Positions 1 through 9,110 of a stretch of DNA of 37,881 nt are shown piece after piece (positions within the stretch are counted from its first letter, which is position 1; the number at the start of each line of letters is the position of its first letter). The notes beneath the pieces are model-generated. The model was not told the origin of the DNA. It worked only from the letters and a program-made list of their open reading frames with translations, and did no database searches. Position numbers and translations under genes: made by a program. Source of the DNA: Paracoccaceae bacterium (lineage in GTDB: Bacteria > Pseudomonadota > Alphaproteobacteria > Rhodobacterales > Rhodobacteraceae). The DNA lies in the NCBI GenBank assembly GCA_014654775.1, contig JACVZW010000052.1:1-37881 (forward strand), written 5' to 3'.

Positions 1-25
1 CCCGGCCTGCCACAGGCGCGCCGCC

Positions 26-1555
26 TCAGACGGCCTCCCCGGCCTCCATTCGCGCCAAAAACGCCTCAGCCCCGGCCAGAACGCGGCTGCGATGTCCCGC
101 CTCCATCCGGTCCCACGTCCGATACATCTGCGCCATTCGGGGATTGTTCGCGAACCGCTCCCGGTGACGCAACAGGAAATGCCAGTAAAGCAGGTTGAAC
201 GGGCAGGCCTTCTCGCCCGTCTTCTCCTTCACCCGGTAGTGGCAAGCGCCACAGTAATCCGACATCCGGTCGATATAGGCCCCGGAACTCACATAAGGCT
301 TCGACCCCACCACACCGCCATCGGCGAACTGGCTCATCCCGATCGTGTTGGGCGCCTCGACCCATTCGAAGGCATCGACATAGACCGACAGATACCACGC
401 ATGCACATGGGCCGGGTCCACCCCCGCCAGCAGCGCGAAATTCCCCGTCACCATCAGCCGCTGGATGTGATGGGCATAGGCCATGTCCCGCGTCTGGCCT
501 ACCGCATGGCCCATGCAGGCCATCCGCGTCGCGCCCCCCCAATAGACCGCAGGCAGCGCGCGCTTGTGCCCCAGCGCATTGCGCCCCATATACTCCGGCC
601 CTTCCAGCGCCCAGATCCCGCGCACGAATTCCCGCCAGCCGATGATCTGCCGGATGAACCCCTCCGCCGCGTTGATCGGCACGCGGCACGCCTGCCATTC
701 CGCCTCCACCCGCTGGCAGACCTCCATTGGCGACAAGAGGCCCAGATTCAGATAGGGCGAGATCAGCGCATGGCTCAGCGTGGGGTCCCCCGCCAGCATC
801 GCATCCTGCTCATCCCCGAAACTCGGCAAGGCGTGCCGCGCGAAATGCTCCAGCGCCGCCAGCGCATCCGCCCGCGTCACGCCCCAACCAAAAGGCCGCA
901 GCACCCCGAAATGCGACGGGAACCGCGCCGCGACCAGCGCCAGCACCTCTTCCGTCACCGCATCGGGCGCGAACCTCGGCGGGCGCGGGCGGAACAGATC
1001 CGCCTGCGCAGGCTTGCGGTTGTCATGGTCGAAATTCCACTGCCCCCCGGCGGGCTTCTCCCCCTCCATCATCAGCCCGGTCTTGCGCCGCATCTCGCGA
1101 TAGAAGAACTCCATCCGCAATTGCTTGCGCCCCTCGGCCCAAGCCGCGAACTCCGCCTCGGAACACAGGAACCGGTCATCGGGCAACTGCGTCACTGGGA
1201 CGGGGCACTCCGCCAGTGCCTGTCGCAGCCGCCAATCGCCCGGCGCCGTGGCGATCGCCTCGCGCGCGCCGAACTCCGCGGCATACCGGATCAATTCCCC
1301 CACGATACTTTGCGTATTCTCGGGATCGTCCAGCCGGGAATAGGCGACCCGCCATCCGCCCGCCCGCAGGTCTTCCGCGAAATGCCGGATCGCCGACAGG
1401 ATCAGCGCGATCTTCTGCGGGTGATGGGGGACATAGGTCCCCTCCGCCATCACCTCGGCCATCACCACCACATCGCCGGGCCGCCCCGCCCGCAGCGCCG
1501 CCACATCGGGCGTCAGCTGATCGCCCAGCACAAGGATCAGGCGCGGCCCGCTCAT
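26..1555 (-). CDS. FeS-BCP family photolyase / cryptochrome (CryB/PhrB type)
   Basis: Predicted flavoprotein of the bacterial (6-4) photolyase and cryptochrome group that carries a 4Fe-4S cluster. Such enzymes repair UV-induced (6-4) photoproducts using light; Rhodobacter CryB also affects photosynthesis gene expression. The 509-aa protein has an N-terminal alpha/beta antenna domain (about residues 1-130, beginning PRLILVLGDQL) and a helical FAD domain. Four cysteines sit where the cluster ligands are expected: C347 (MACMGH), C435 and C438 (YCGAC) and C451 (KACPFN). Length matches the roughly 505-510 aa of this family. The ATG at 1555 was chosen because GGGGAGG lies just upstream; a longer in-frame extension to 1702 has no support and would cover a repeat. 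It lies 85 bp downstream of a same-strand SDR gene and may be cotranscribed with it. Family assignment is strong; repair versus signalling role cannot be told from sequence. Confidence 0.93.
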   Translation of the reverse strand: MSGPRLILVLGDQLTPDVAALRAGRPGDVVVMAEVMAEGTYVPHHPQKIALILSAIRHFAEDLRAGGWRVAYSRLDDPENTQSIVGELIRYAAEFGAREAIATAPGDWRLRQALAECPVPVTQLPDDRFLCSEAEFAAWAEGRKQLRMEFFYREMRRKTGLMMEGEKPAGGQWNFDHDNRKPAQADLFRPRPPRFAPDAVTEEVLALVAARFPSHFGVLRPFGWGVTRADALAALEHFARHALPSFGDEQDAMLAGDPTLSHALISPYLNLGLLSPMEVCQRVEAEWQACRVPINAAEGFIRQIIGWREFVRGIWALEGPEYMGRNALGHKRALPAVYWGGATRMACMGHAVGQTRDMAYAHHIQRLMVTGNFALLAGVDPAHVHAWYLSVYVDAFEWVEAPNTIGMSQFADGGVVGSKPYVSSGAYIDRMSDYCGACHYRVKEKTGEKACPFNLLYWHFLLRHRERFANNPRMAQMYRTWDRMEAGHRSRVLAGAEAFLARMEAGEAV

Positions 1556-1599
1556 GCGCCCCTCCCCCGAACGGCGCACCCGGCCGTGCTGTCGCATTT

Positions 1600-1621
1600 G
1601 AGTATTTGGGCCAAGATGAAG
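1600..1621 (+). repeat. Short interspersed repeat, copy 1
   Basis: A 22-bp sequence starting GAGTATTTGGG and ending AAGATGAAG. A near-identical copy (one extra G) occurs in opposite orientation at 26402-26424 after pyrD. This copy lies between the photolyase gene and the SDR gene. A third, partial match (GATCTTGGCCCCA) is at 26823-26835. Function unknown; it resembles small dispersed intergenic repeats of Rhodobacteraceae genomes. Confidence 0.6.
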
Positions 1622-1640
1622 CCCATGCCACAGGAAAGGA

Positions 1641-2303
1641 TCACCACGGCACGACCTCCCCCTTCCAGTCGAAGAACTGCCCCGATTGCGCCGGACCGAC
1701 ACCCTCGAGCACGCGCAGCAGGTTCTCCGCCGCCACCTCGGGCGTCACCGTCGGATGGCCGCCCGCATAGGCCGCCGTCAAAGGCGTGGACACCGTGCCG
1801 GGATGCAGCGCCACCAGCGCCGCCTGGGGATGCGTCCGCGCCAGTTCCACCGCGCAGGTCCGCACGATCTGGTTCAGCGCCGCCTTCGCTGCCCGATAGC
1901 CATGCCAGCCGCCCAGACGGTTGTCCCCGATCGACGCGACCCGCGCCGACAGCACCGCCACCTTCGCCGGACGGTCGCGCGGGACCATCCGCCAGACATG
2001 TTTCAGAACCAGCGCAGGCCCGATCGCATTCAGCGCGAATTGCGCGGCCATCGCGGCACCGTCCAGCGCCTTGACGCTCTTCTCCGGCCGGAAACCGCCC
2101 ACCTCAAGGCCCCCCGTCGCCACGAAGGTCAGATCGAACGCCCCCTCCACCGCGCCCAGCACCCGCGCGACCGCCGCCTCATCTGTCACATCCAGCCCGT
2201 CGGCAGATCGCGACAGCCCGACCATCTCCCAACCCCGCGCCCGCAGGCCCAGACAGACCGCCCCGCCAATCCCCCCCGATGCCCCGATGACCAGTGCCCG
2301 CAT
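1641..2303 (-). CDS. SDR family NAD(P)-dependent oxidoreductase (CsgA-like)
   Basis: A 220-aa short-chain dehydrogenase/reductase, expected to be a soluble Rossmann-fold enzyme that oxidises or reduces a hydroxyl/keto group with NAD(P)(H). The cofactor loop GASGGIGGAV is near the N terminus (residues 7-16). The catalytic Tyr-x3-Lys appears as YRAAK in the context WHGYRAAKAALNQ, preceded by a serine strand (VLSARVASIGDN). Overall spacing resembles the C-factor (CsgA)-like subgroup, but the substrate is unknown. The start at 2303 gives the normal SDR N terminus directly before the Rossmann strand; the ORF could extend to 2411 but that would overlap the leu leader promoter. It is divergent from leuA and upstream of the photolyase gene. 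Confidence 0.85.
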   Translation of the reverse strand: MRALVIGASGGIGGAVCLGLRARGWEMVGLSRSADGLDVTDEAAVARVLGAVEGAFDLTFVATGGLEVGGFRPEKSVKALDGAAMAAQFALNAIGPALVLKHVWRMVPRDRPAKVAVLSARVASIGDNRLGGWHGYRAAKAALNQIVRTCAVELARTHPQAALVALHPGTVSTPLTAAYAGGHPTVTPEVAAENLLRVLEGVGPAQSGQFFDWKGEVVPW

Positions 2304-2368
2304 GCGCCCTCGCTTTCCGCTCCGGCACTTAAGGCGCGGAAAACCCGCTTCAACCCGCGTTTTCGGCC

Positions 2369-2396
2369 TTGCGCTGCGGCAATTCCTGCGTATCGT
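2369..2396 (+). promoter_or_regulatory. Candidate promoter for the leu leader and leuA
   Basis: A possible -35 (TTGCGC, 2369-2374) and -10 (TATCGT, 2391-2396) are separated by 16 bp. Initiation about 7 bp after the -10 would fall at or next to the leader ATG at 2405, so the leader mRNA would be nearly leaderless. No Shine-Dalgarno precedes that ATG, which fits. Hexamer matches are modest (3/6 and 4/6), so this is tentative. Confidence 0.35.
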
Positions 2397-2404
2397 CGCG
2401 CCCC

Positions 2405-2491
2405 ATGACACGGGATCGGCATATCGTTTCGCTGACGGGCGCGCTCTGCGCTCTCTCCCCCCGTGGCCTGCTTCTCCTTACCCGCCTCTGA
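2405..2491 (+). CDS. leuL: leuA leader peptide (28 aa, Leu-rich)
   Basis: A small ORF of 28 codons ending TGA at 2489-2491, 77 bp before leuA. Its C-terminal part reads GLLLLTRL, with four consecutive leucine codons (CTG CTT CTC CTT, 2468-2479) and a further Leu just before the stop; seven of 28 residues are Leu or flank them at L10, L14 and L17. This is the classic design of an attenuation leader: ribosome stalling at the Leu run when charged tRNA-Leu is scarce would change downstream RNA folding and raise leuA expression. There is no Shine-Dalgarno, so initiation may be leaderless, as reported for trp leader peptides of some alphaproteobacteria. The composition, position and orientation are seen directly; the regulatory role is inferred. 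Confidence 0.72.
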   Translation: MTRDRHIVSLTGALCALSPRGLLLLTRL

Positions 2492-2533
2492 GCGTGCCCA
2501 AGGGCGCGACCGCTCGGAGGTGATCAGCGCCCG
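2436..2533 (+). promoter_or_regulatory. Candidate leuA attenuator (mutually exclusive pairings)
   Basis: The segment GCGCCCG at 2527-2533 can pair with CGGGCGC inside the leader ORF (2436-2442) or, through GCGCCC (2527-2532), with GGGCGC just after the leader stop (2502-2507). These two pairings exclude each other, and a ribosome held on the Leu codons (2468-2479) would shift the balance. No run of T follows, so any terminator is not a classical intrinsic one. Structure is by eye only. Confidence 0.35.
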
Positions 2534-2568
2534 CAGGAAAAGCAGCAGACGGCACAAGGACACCAGCC

Positions 2569-4146
2569 ATGACCGATAAAAGCACGCAACCCCGCGTCCT
2601 GATCTTCGACACCACCCTGCGCGACGGCGAACAATCCCCCGGCGCCACCATGACGCATGAGGAAAAGCTCGAAATCGCGGGCCTCCTCGACGACATGGGC
2701 GTGGATATCATCGAGGCGGGCTTCCCCATCGCCTCCGAAGGCGACTTCGCTGCGGTCTCCGAAATCGCCAAGCGGGCACGCAACTCCACCATCTGCGGCC
2801 TGGCGCGGGCGAACTACAAGGACATCGACCGCTGCTGGGAGGCCGTGAAACATGCCCGCTCCCCCCGCATCCACACCTTCATCGGCACCTCGCCGCTCCA
2901 CCGCGCCATCCCCAATCTGGACATGGACCAGATGGCCGAACGCATCCATGACACCGTGACGCACGCCCGCAACCTCTGCGACAATGTGCAATGGTCTCCG
3001 ATGGATGCGACGCGGACCGAGGCCGACTACCTTTGCCGCGTGGTGGAGATCGCCATAAAGGCGGGCGCCACCACCATCAACATCCCCGACACCGTGGGCT
3101 ACACCTACCCGTTTGAGTCCGCGAAGATCATCCGCATGCTGCTGGAACGGGTGCCGGGCGCGGACACGATCACCTTCGCCACCCATTGCCATAACGACCT
3201 CGGCATGGCGACGGCCAACGCGCTGGCGGCGGTCGAGGCGGGCGCGCGGCAGATCGAATGCACCATCAACGGCCTTGGCGAACGCGCGGGCAACACCGCG
3301 CTGGAAGAGGTCGTCATGGCGATGAAGGTCCGCAACGACATCCTGCCCTACCGCACGGGCATCGACACGACCAAGATCATGAACCTCTCGCGCCGCGTCT
3401 CGACCGTCTCGGGCTTCCCGGTGCAGTTCAACAAGGCCATCGTCGGCAAAAACGCCTTCCTGCATGAAAGCGGCATCCATCAGGACGGCGTCCTGAAGAA
3501 TGTCGAAACCTTCGAAATCATGCGCCCCGAAGACATCGGCCTGACCCAGAAGAACATCGCGATGGGCAAGCATTCGGGCCGCGCCGCCCTCCGGGCCAAG
3601 CTCAAGGAACTCGGCTACGATCTGGCCGACAATCAGCTCAACGACGTCTTCGTCCGCTTCAAGGCGCTGGCCGACCGCAAGAAGGAAGTCTACGACGACG
3701 ACATCCTCGCCCTCGTCGCCGATGAACAGACCAACGACGCGCATGACATCCTCGTGCTGAAGAAGCTGCGCGTGATCTGCGGCACCGAAGGTCCGCAAGA
3801 GGCGGACATGGTGCTCTCCATCGACGGGGTCGATCACCACATCGATGCGACGGGCGACGGCCCGGTGGATGCGGCCTTCAACTGCATCAAGATGCTCTTC
3901 CCCCACAAGGCGCGGCTGCAGGTCTATCAGGTCGCCGCCGTGACCGAAGGCACCGATGCGCAGGCCACCGTCTCCGTCCGGCTGGAAGAAGACGGCCGCA
4001 TCGTCACCGGCCAGTCGGCGGATACCGACACCATCGTCGCGTCGGTGAAAGCCTATGTGAACGCCCTCAACCGCCTGATCGTGCGGCGCCAGAAGTCCGC
4101 GCCGGGCGATGACGTGAAACAGGTCAACTACCGCGACGCGGGCTGA
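2569..4146 (+). CDS. leuA: 2-isopropylmalate synthase
   Basis: First committed enzyme of leucine biosynthesis: condenses acetyl-CoA with 2-oxoisovalerate to give 2-isopropylmalate in the cytosol. The 525-aa protein has the HMGL-like TIM barrel (about residues 10-280) opening with FDTTLRDGEQSPG, where D14 is a metal ligand, and the metal-binding HCHND motif with H206 and H208. The linker contains GKHSGR, followed by the C-terminal LeuA regulatory (allosteric dimer) domain, about residues 390-510, which mediates leucine feedback inhibition. Length fits the bacterial LeuA type. The ATG follows an AGGA about 9 bp upstream. It is preceded by a Leu-rich leader peptide and followed by a terminator-like hairpin, so it appears to be a single-gene transcript. 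Confidence 0.96.
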   Translation: MTDKSTQPRVLIFDTTLRDGEQSPGATMTHEEKLEIAGLLDDMGVDIIEAGFPIASEGDFAAVSEIAKRARNSTICGLARANYKDIDRCWEAVKHARSPRIHTFIGTSPLHRAIPNLDMDQMAERIHDTVTHARNLCDNVQWSPMDATRTEADYLCRVVEIAIKAGATTINIPDTVGYTYPFESAKIIRMLLERVPGADTITFATHCHNDLGMATANALAAVEAGARQIECTINGLGERAGNTALEEVVMAMKVRNDILPYRTGIDTTKIMNLSRRVSTVSGFPVQFNKAIVGKNAFLHESGIHQDGVLKNVETFEIMRPEDIGLTQKNIAMGKHSGRAALRAKLKELGYDLADNQLNDVFVRFKALADRKKEVYDDDILALVADEQTNDAHDILVLKKLRVICGTEGPQEADMVLSIDGVDHHIDATGDGPVDAAFNCIKMLFPHKARLQVYQVAAVTEGTDAQATVSVRLEEDGRIVTGQSADTDTIVASVKAYVNALNRLIVRRQKSAPGDDVKQVNYRDAG

Positions 4147-4155
4147 CCGCCCGGC

Positions 4156-4186
4156 CCGCTGCCGCCGACCCGCCCGGTGGCAGCGG
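4156..4186 (+). terminator. Terminator-like hairpin after leuA
   Basis: An 11-bp stem (4156-4166 with 4176-4186, one G-T wobble) with a 9-nt loop begins 10 bp after the leuA stop. It is followed only by CCCTTTC, so the U-tract is weak. Position and stem strength suggest leuA termination. Confidence 0.55.
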
Positions 4187-4200
4187 CCCTTTCACGCAGC

Positions 4201-4217
4201 GTTGCCATTTTGGCAAC
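4201..4217. repeat. Perfect palindrome GTTGCCA-TTT-TGGCAAC
   Basis: Seven-base perfect inverted repeat with a 3-bp spacer, 94 bp before the glycosyltransferase start and after the leuA hairpin. It could be an operator for the downstream gene or a small hairpin. Its architecture (short arms, 3-nt spacer) is like the palindromes at 6173-6282. Confidence 0.55.
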
Positions 4218-4310
4218 AATGTCGCCGGAACCTGATCCGCGCCTCTGTGCAGCGTGAAGAACCCACGCTAACCTCCTCTGCAAGAAAAAGAATTCGAGCA
4301 GGTAGTAAGT

Positions 4311-5342
4311 ATGGAACGGGCACTGCGCACGGCCGTGATGGCCTGTATGCGGAACGAAGCGATGTTCGTGGTGGAATGGGTGGCCTATCACCGCCTGATC
4401 GGCTTCGACACGATCTTCGTCTGCACCAATGATTGCACCGACGGCACCGACGCGATCCTCGACCGCCTCGCCGCCAAGGGCGAAGTCATCCACATCCGCA
4501 ACGGCGAGATGGACGGCCTCCCTCCGCAGGCGCGTGGCGTGCAGCGCGTCCTAGCCCATCCCGAAACCGCCCGCTGCGACTGGCTGCTCCATATCGACGC
4601 CGACGAATTTCTGAACATCCACAGGGGCGACGGCCATGTGCAGGACCTGCTCGCCGTCGCCGATGGCTTTGACGCCATGGGCATCAGCTGGCGCCTCTTT
4701 GGCGACAGCGGCATGTCCGAATGGCCCGGCGGCCTGATCCTTGAAAAGCAGGTCATGGCCGAAGCCAAGCAGACCCATTTCTCGGCCATGCAAAAGACCT
4801 TCTTCCGCCCATCCCGCTTCCGCTCCGGCATTGACCACATGCCGAAGGACCCGGTCGCCACCGACATCCGTCTCTGCAACGCCCGCGGACGCGCCCTGCG
4901 CTCCGATGCCCTGCTTCTGGCGGGCGAGTCGAACCTCCGCATCGCTGCGGGCGAAGAGATCAACCGCAAGCGCCATTTCGGCTGGGACGGCGCCTGCATC
5001 AACCACTATGCCGTCCGCACCCGCGATCTCTTCCTGCTCAAGAACGTGCGGGGCGACGGGATCGGCTCCCGCTTCCAGAAGCGCTACTTCCTGAATTCGC
5101 GCTGGTATCGCGCCGCGAATGTCAACGATGTCGAGGATCGCAGCATCCAGCGCCATATGCCCGCGCTGCGAAAGCGCCTCGCCGCCCTGCGCAAAGACCT
5201 TGGTCTTCTGTCGCTGGAACGTCAGGCGCAGGCGTGGTTCCGCGCCGCGCGGAAAGAACATCTGACGCCCGACAACATTGCCCGCTGGACGAACGGCCCG
5301 GTGGAAGAGGTGATGATCCCCGACCTGCGCAAGGCGGTCTGA
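4311..5342 (+). CDS. Glycosyltransferase family 2 protein
   Basis: A 343-aa protein of the Glyco_tranf_2_4 type (GT2-like fold), predicted to transfer a sugar from a nucleotide-sugar donor to an unknown acceptor such as a surface polysaccharide. The N terminus (TAVMACMRNEAMFVVEWVAYH) is the typical opening strand of this family, where a cytosolic enzyme begins without a signal peptide. The metal/nucleotide-sugar DxD motif is D96-A-D98 in HIDADEFLNI. The C-terminal third is rich in basic residues. No other polysaccharide genes are adjacent, so it appears to be a lone transferase. The ATG has only a weak ribosome site (GAGCAGG), but the protein N terminus matches family expectation. It converges on the next gene with only 14 bp between stops. 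Confidence 0.85.
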   Translation: MERALRTAVMACMRNEAMFVVEWVAYHRLIGFDTIFVCTNDCTDGTDAILDRLAAKGEVIHIRNGEMDGLPPQARGVQRVLAHPETARCDWLLHIDADEFLNIHRGDGHVQDLLAVADGFDAMGISWRLFGDSGMSEWPGGLILEKQVMAEAKQTHFSAMQKTFFRPSRFRSGIDHMPKDPVATDIRLCNARGRALRSDALLLAGESNLRIAAGEEINRKRHFGWDGACINHYAVRTRDLFLLKNVRGDGIGSRFQKRYFLNSRWYRAANVNDVEDRSIQRHMPALRKRLAALRKDLGLLSLERQAQAWFRAARKEHLTPDNIARWTNGPVEEVMIPDLRKAV

Positions 5343-5356
5343 CCGCCGCGCGTCGC

Positions 5357-6100
5357 CTAAAGCGCCCCGAACCGCGCCCCGACCGCCGCCGCATGGGCGG
5401 CGATCTGCGGCACGCCCGCCCATTGCGCCAGCAAGTCCGCCCAACGCAAGGGCGCAAAGACGACATCCGCCCCCTTCACACGACCTGCGAATTGCGCCAC
5501 CTCCGCCGCGTGCGCCCGGATCGCACCCGGATCGACCGGCTTGCCATTGGCCCATGCGACAGGCGCGGCATGCAGATAGACCAGCACCGCCCCCCGCCCC
5601 CGCTTGCGCGCCTGATTGCGCAGCCCATAGGCGTGCTTCACCAACTGCACCGCATCCAGATGCCGGAACCGCAGCCTCCCTGCCGACAACTCTGCCCGCA
5701 GCGCATCGTAAGGGGCCATCCCCGGCCCCCAGTCGCGGCTCTCATAGGCCTCTGAAAACACCGTGGCCTTCGCCGGACGGAACGGCTCGTACCGCTTCGC
5801 CTCCACCCCCACCAGCGTGGTGGCCGTCGTCACCGCCACATCCAGCCACGGATGCCGCCCGCCATGCCACGGGAACCGCATCTCTGCCTCGATCTCCACC
5901 GCCTCCGGCCGCCCCATCGGCACCCCGGGCAGCGGCGGCAAAAGCGTCGGGCGCTCCAGAAACCAGCCGAAGGCATTCACCGCCAGGGCGGAGGATGCCT
6001 CGGGGCTGTCGAACTTGCCGCTGTCCACCTCATTCCCCGGGCTGCGGCGCAGCGCGGCCAGCAGGGCATCGGCAGGCAGGTCGGGCAGGAAATCGGGCAT
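5357..6100 (-). CDS. Putative PD-(D/E)XK nuclease-like protein (PGN_0703-like)
   Basis: A 247-aa soluble protein without close functional assignment. A possible nuclease core is visible: acidic residues E71/E73, then D87 (PWLDVAV) and E100-A-K102 (LVGVEAKRYE), followed by Q152-L-V-K-H, which resembles the D...ExK...Q order of PD-(D/E)XK enzymes. I recall similar proteins being named PGN_0703-family putative restriction endonucleases. No methyltransferase or specificity gene is nearby, so a restriction role is not supported by context. The ATG at 6100 follows GAGAGGTG; an extension to 6157 has no such site. It could instead be a structural relative without catalytic activity. Confidence 0.6.
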   Translation of the reverse strand: MPDFLPDLPADALLAALRRSPGNEVDSGKFDSPEASSALAVNAFGWFLERPTLLPPLPGVPMGRPEAVEIEAEMRFPWHGGRHPWLDVAVTTATTLVGVEAKRYEPFRPAKATVFSEAYESRDWGPGMAPYDALRAELSAGRLRFRHLDAVQLVKHAYGLRNQARKRGRGAVLVYLHAAPVAWANGKPVDPGAIRAHAAEVAQFAGRVKGADVVFAPLRWADLLAQWAGVPQIAAHAAAVGARFGAL

Positions 6101-6172
6101 CGGGTCACCTCTCGCTTCCCCCTCCGCATAGGCCCAGCTCACCGCGAAGGAAAGCATGGCCCGCCCGCAACG

Positions 6173-7553
<1,381 letters not shown>

Positions 7554-7591
7554 TCCCCGCAAAGGGGCAGGCCATCGGAGAAGGGTAGACC

Positions 7592-8578
7592 GTGGCAAAG
7601 TCGCGCAGCACAGGTCCGGAAGATTACGCTCGCCCCCTGCGACGGCTGTTCGTGGGGCTGCTCGTTCTGGTGCTGATCGGCTTCTTCCTGCTCTGGCGGA
7701 TCGACAGCCCGCGCGTCGAACGCTTCCGCGCGGCGCTGGTGGACAGCGTGGTCCCCTCTTTCGACTGGGCGCTTCTGCCGATCACCAAGGCCGCGGCCAT
7801 GATCGACGAATTCCAAAGCTATGCCAGCCTCTACGAACAGAACCAAGAACTGCGGCGCGAATTGCAGCAGATGAAGGCATGGCGCGAGGCGGCGCTGCAG
7901 TTGGAACAGAAGAACGCCCGCCTCCTCGACCTCAATCAGGTGCGGCTTGACCCAAGGCTCACCCATGTCACCGGGGTGGTGCTGGCCGACTCGGGCTCGC
8001 CCTTCCGGCAGTCTGTCCTGCTGAACGTGGGCGCGCGCGACGGCATCCGCGACGGCTGGGCCACGATGGATGGCATCGGCCTCGTGGGCCGCATCTCTGG
8101 CGTGGGCGAACGCACCTCCCGCGTGATCCTGTTGACCGACTCGAACTCCCGCGTCCCGGTCACCGTGCAGCCCTCGGGACAGAAGGCGCTGCTTTCGGGC
8201 GACAACACAGCCCTGCCCCCGCTCGAATTCCTTGAAGATGCCGATCTCGTCCGCCCCGGCGACCGGGTGGTGACCTCGGGCGATGGCGCGATGCTGCCCG
8301 CGGGCCTTCTGGTGGGACAGGTCGCCATGGGCACCGACCGCCGCCTGCGGGTGGTGCTCTCGGCCGATTACGAACGGCTGGAATTCCTGCGCGTCCTGCG
8401 CAGCCACGAACTCACGCCCATCACCGACGCGGGTGCCCTGATCGCGCCGCCCCCCGCCCCGCCCGAGCCAGAGGCCGAAACCGGCGAAGGCACTGCCACG
8501 AACCCCGACCCGTCGGCCGAGGGCGGGACCGAAGACGTGACCGAAGGTTCCCCCGGTCAGGGAGAGGCCGATGGTTGA
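7592..8578 (+). CDS. mreC: Rod shape-determining protein MreC
   Basis: Inner-membrane elongasome scaffold that links MreB with PBP2 and RodA in the periplasm. The 328-aa protein has one N-terminal membrane segment (about residues 19-36), a coiled coil (about 70-118, QELRRELQQMKAWREAALQL) and the MreC beta-barrel domain. The last 50 residues are an acidic, Pro/Glu/Gly-rich tail that is probably disordered. The start is GTG at 7592, preceded by GGAG-AAGG. Its 3' end overlaps mreD by 8 bp, which suggests translational coupling. Confidence 0.94.
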   Translation: MAKSRSTGPEDYARPLRRLFVGLLVLVLIGFFLLWRIDSPRVERFRAALVDSVVPSFDWALLPITKAAAMIDEFQSYASLYEQNQELRRELQQMKAWREAALQLEQKNARLLDLNQVRLDPRLTHVTGVVLADSGSPFRQSVLLNVGARDGIRDGWATMDGIGLVGRISGVGERTSRVILLTDSNSRVPVTVQPSGQKALLSGDNTALPPLEFLEDADLVRPGDRVVTSGDGAMLPAGLLVGQVAMGTDRRLRVVLSADYERLEFLRVLRSHELTPITDAGALIAPPPAPPEPEAETGEGTATNPDPSAEGGTEDVTEGSPGQGEADG

Positions 8579-9110
8579 CGCGCTTCGCTCGTCGGTCTGG
8601 CTTTACCGGCTGGCCTTTCTGGGGCTGGCGGCGGCCTTCCTCTTTCTCAAACTCCTGCCCTTGGGCTCGCTCGCGGGCGATTGGCCGGGGCCGGACATCC
8701 TCTTGTGCCTGATCTTCGCGTGGGTCGTGCGGCGGCCCGACTTCCTGCCCGTGCCGCTGATCGCCGCTGTCCTCCTGCTCGAAGACCTGCTCCTGATGCG
8801 CCCGCCGGGCCTCTGGACCGCGCTCGTCATCCTCGCCACCGAATTCATCCGCTCCCGCGCGGCCCTGACGCGCGAGCTTGGCTTCATCACCGAATGGCTG
8901 CTGGTCGCGGGCATGATGGTGGCGCTGCTGATCTCCTACCGCCTCGCCTTCGCCTTTGCCTTCCTGCCGCAACCCGCCTTCGGCTTTGCTCTGTTGCAGA
9001 CTCTCTGGTCCATCCTGTGCTATCCCGTCGTGGTGGCCGCCTCCCGCCTTGCCTTCGACCTGCGCAAGCCCGCCACGGGCGAGGTGGATGCCTACGGAAG
9101 ACGCCTATGA
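8571..9110 (+). CDS. mreD: Rod shape-determining protein MreD
   Basis: Small polytopic membrane protein of the elongasome. The 179-aa product is strongly hydrophobic, with about five transmembrane helices (for example LAFLGLAAAFLFLKLLPL near residue 13 and LLVAGMMVALLISY near 110). Sequence conservation of MreD is low, so the assignment depends on length, hydrophobicity and position between mreC and mrdA. The ATG at 8571 overlaps the mreC end by 8 bp, and its TGA overlaps the mrdA ATG (ATGA at 9107-9110). Confidence 0.9.
   Translation: MVDALRSSVWLYRLAFLGLAAAFLFLKLLPLGSLAGDWPGPDILLCLIFAWVVRRPDFLPVPLIAAVLLLEDLLLMRPPGLWTALVILATEFIRSRAALTRELGFITEWLLVAGMMVALLISYRLAFAFAFLPQPAFGFALLQTLWSILCYPVVVAASRLAFDLRKPATGEVDAYGRRL

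Noticed and set aside
92-2074. Long plus-strand frame opposite the photolyase and SDR genes
   Set aside because: Arg/Pro/His-rich composition with no motifs; shadow of the minus-strand genes.
5357-6100. A defence island around the nuclease-like protein
   Set aside because: No methyltransferase, specificity, toxin or integrase gene is adjacent, and neighbours are housekeeping genes.
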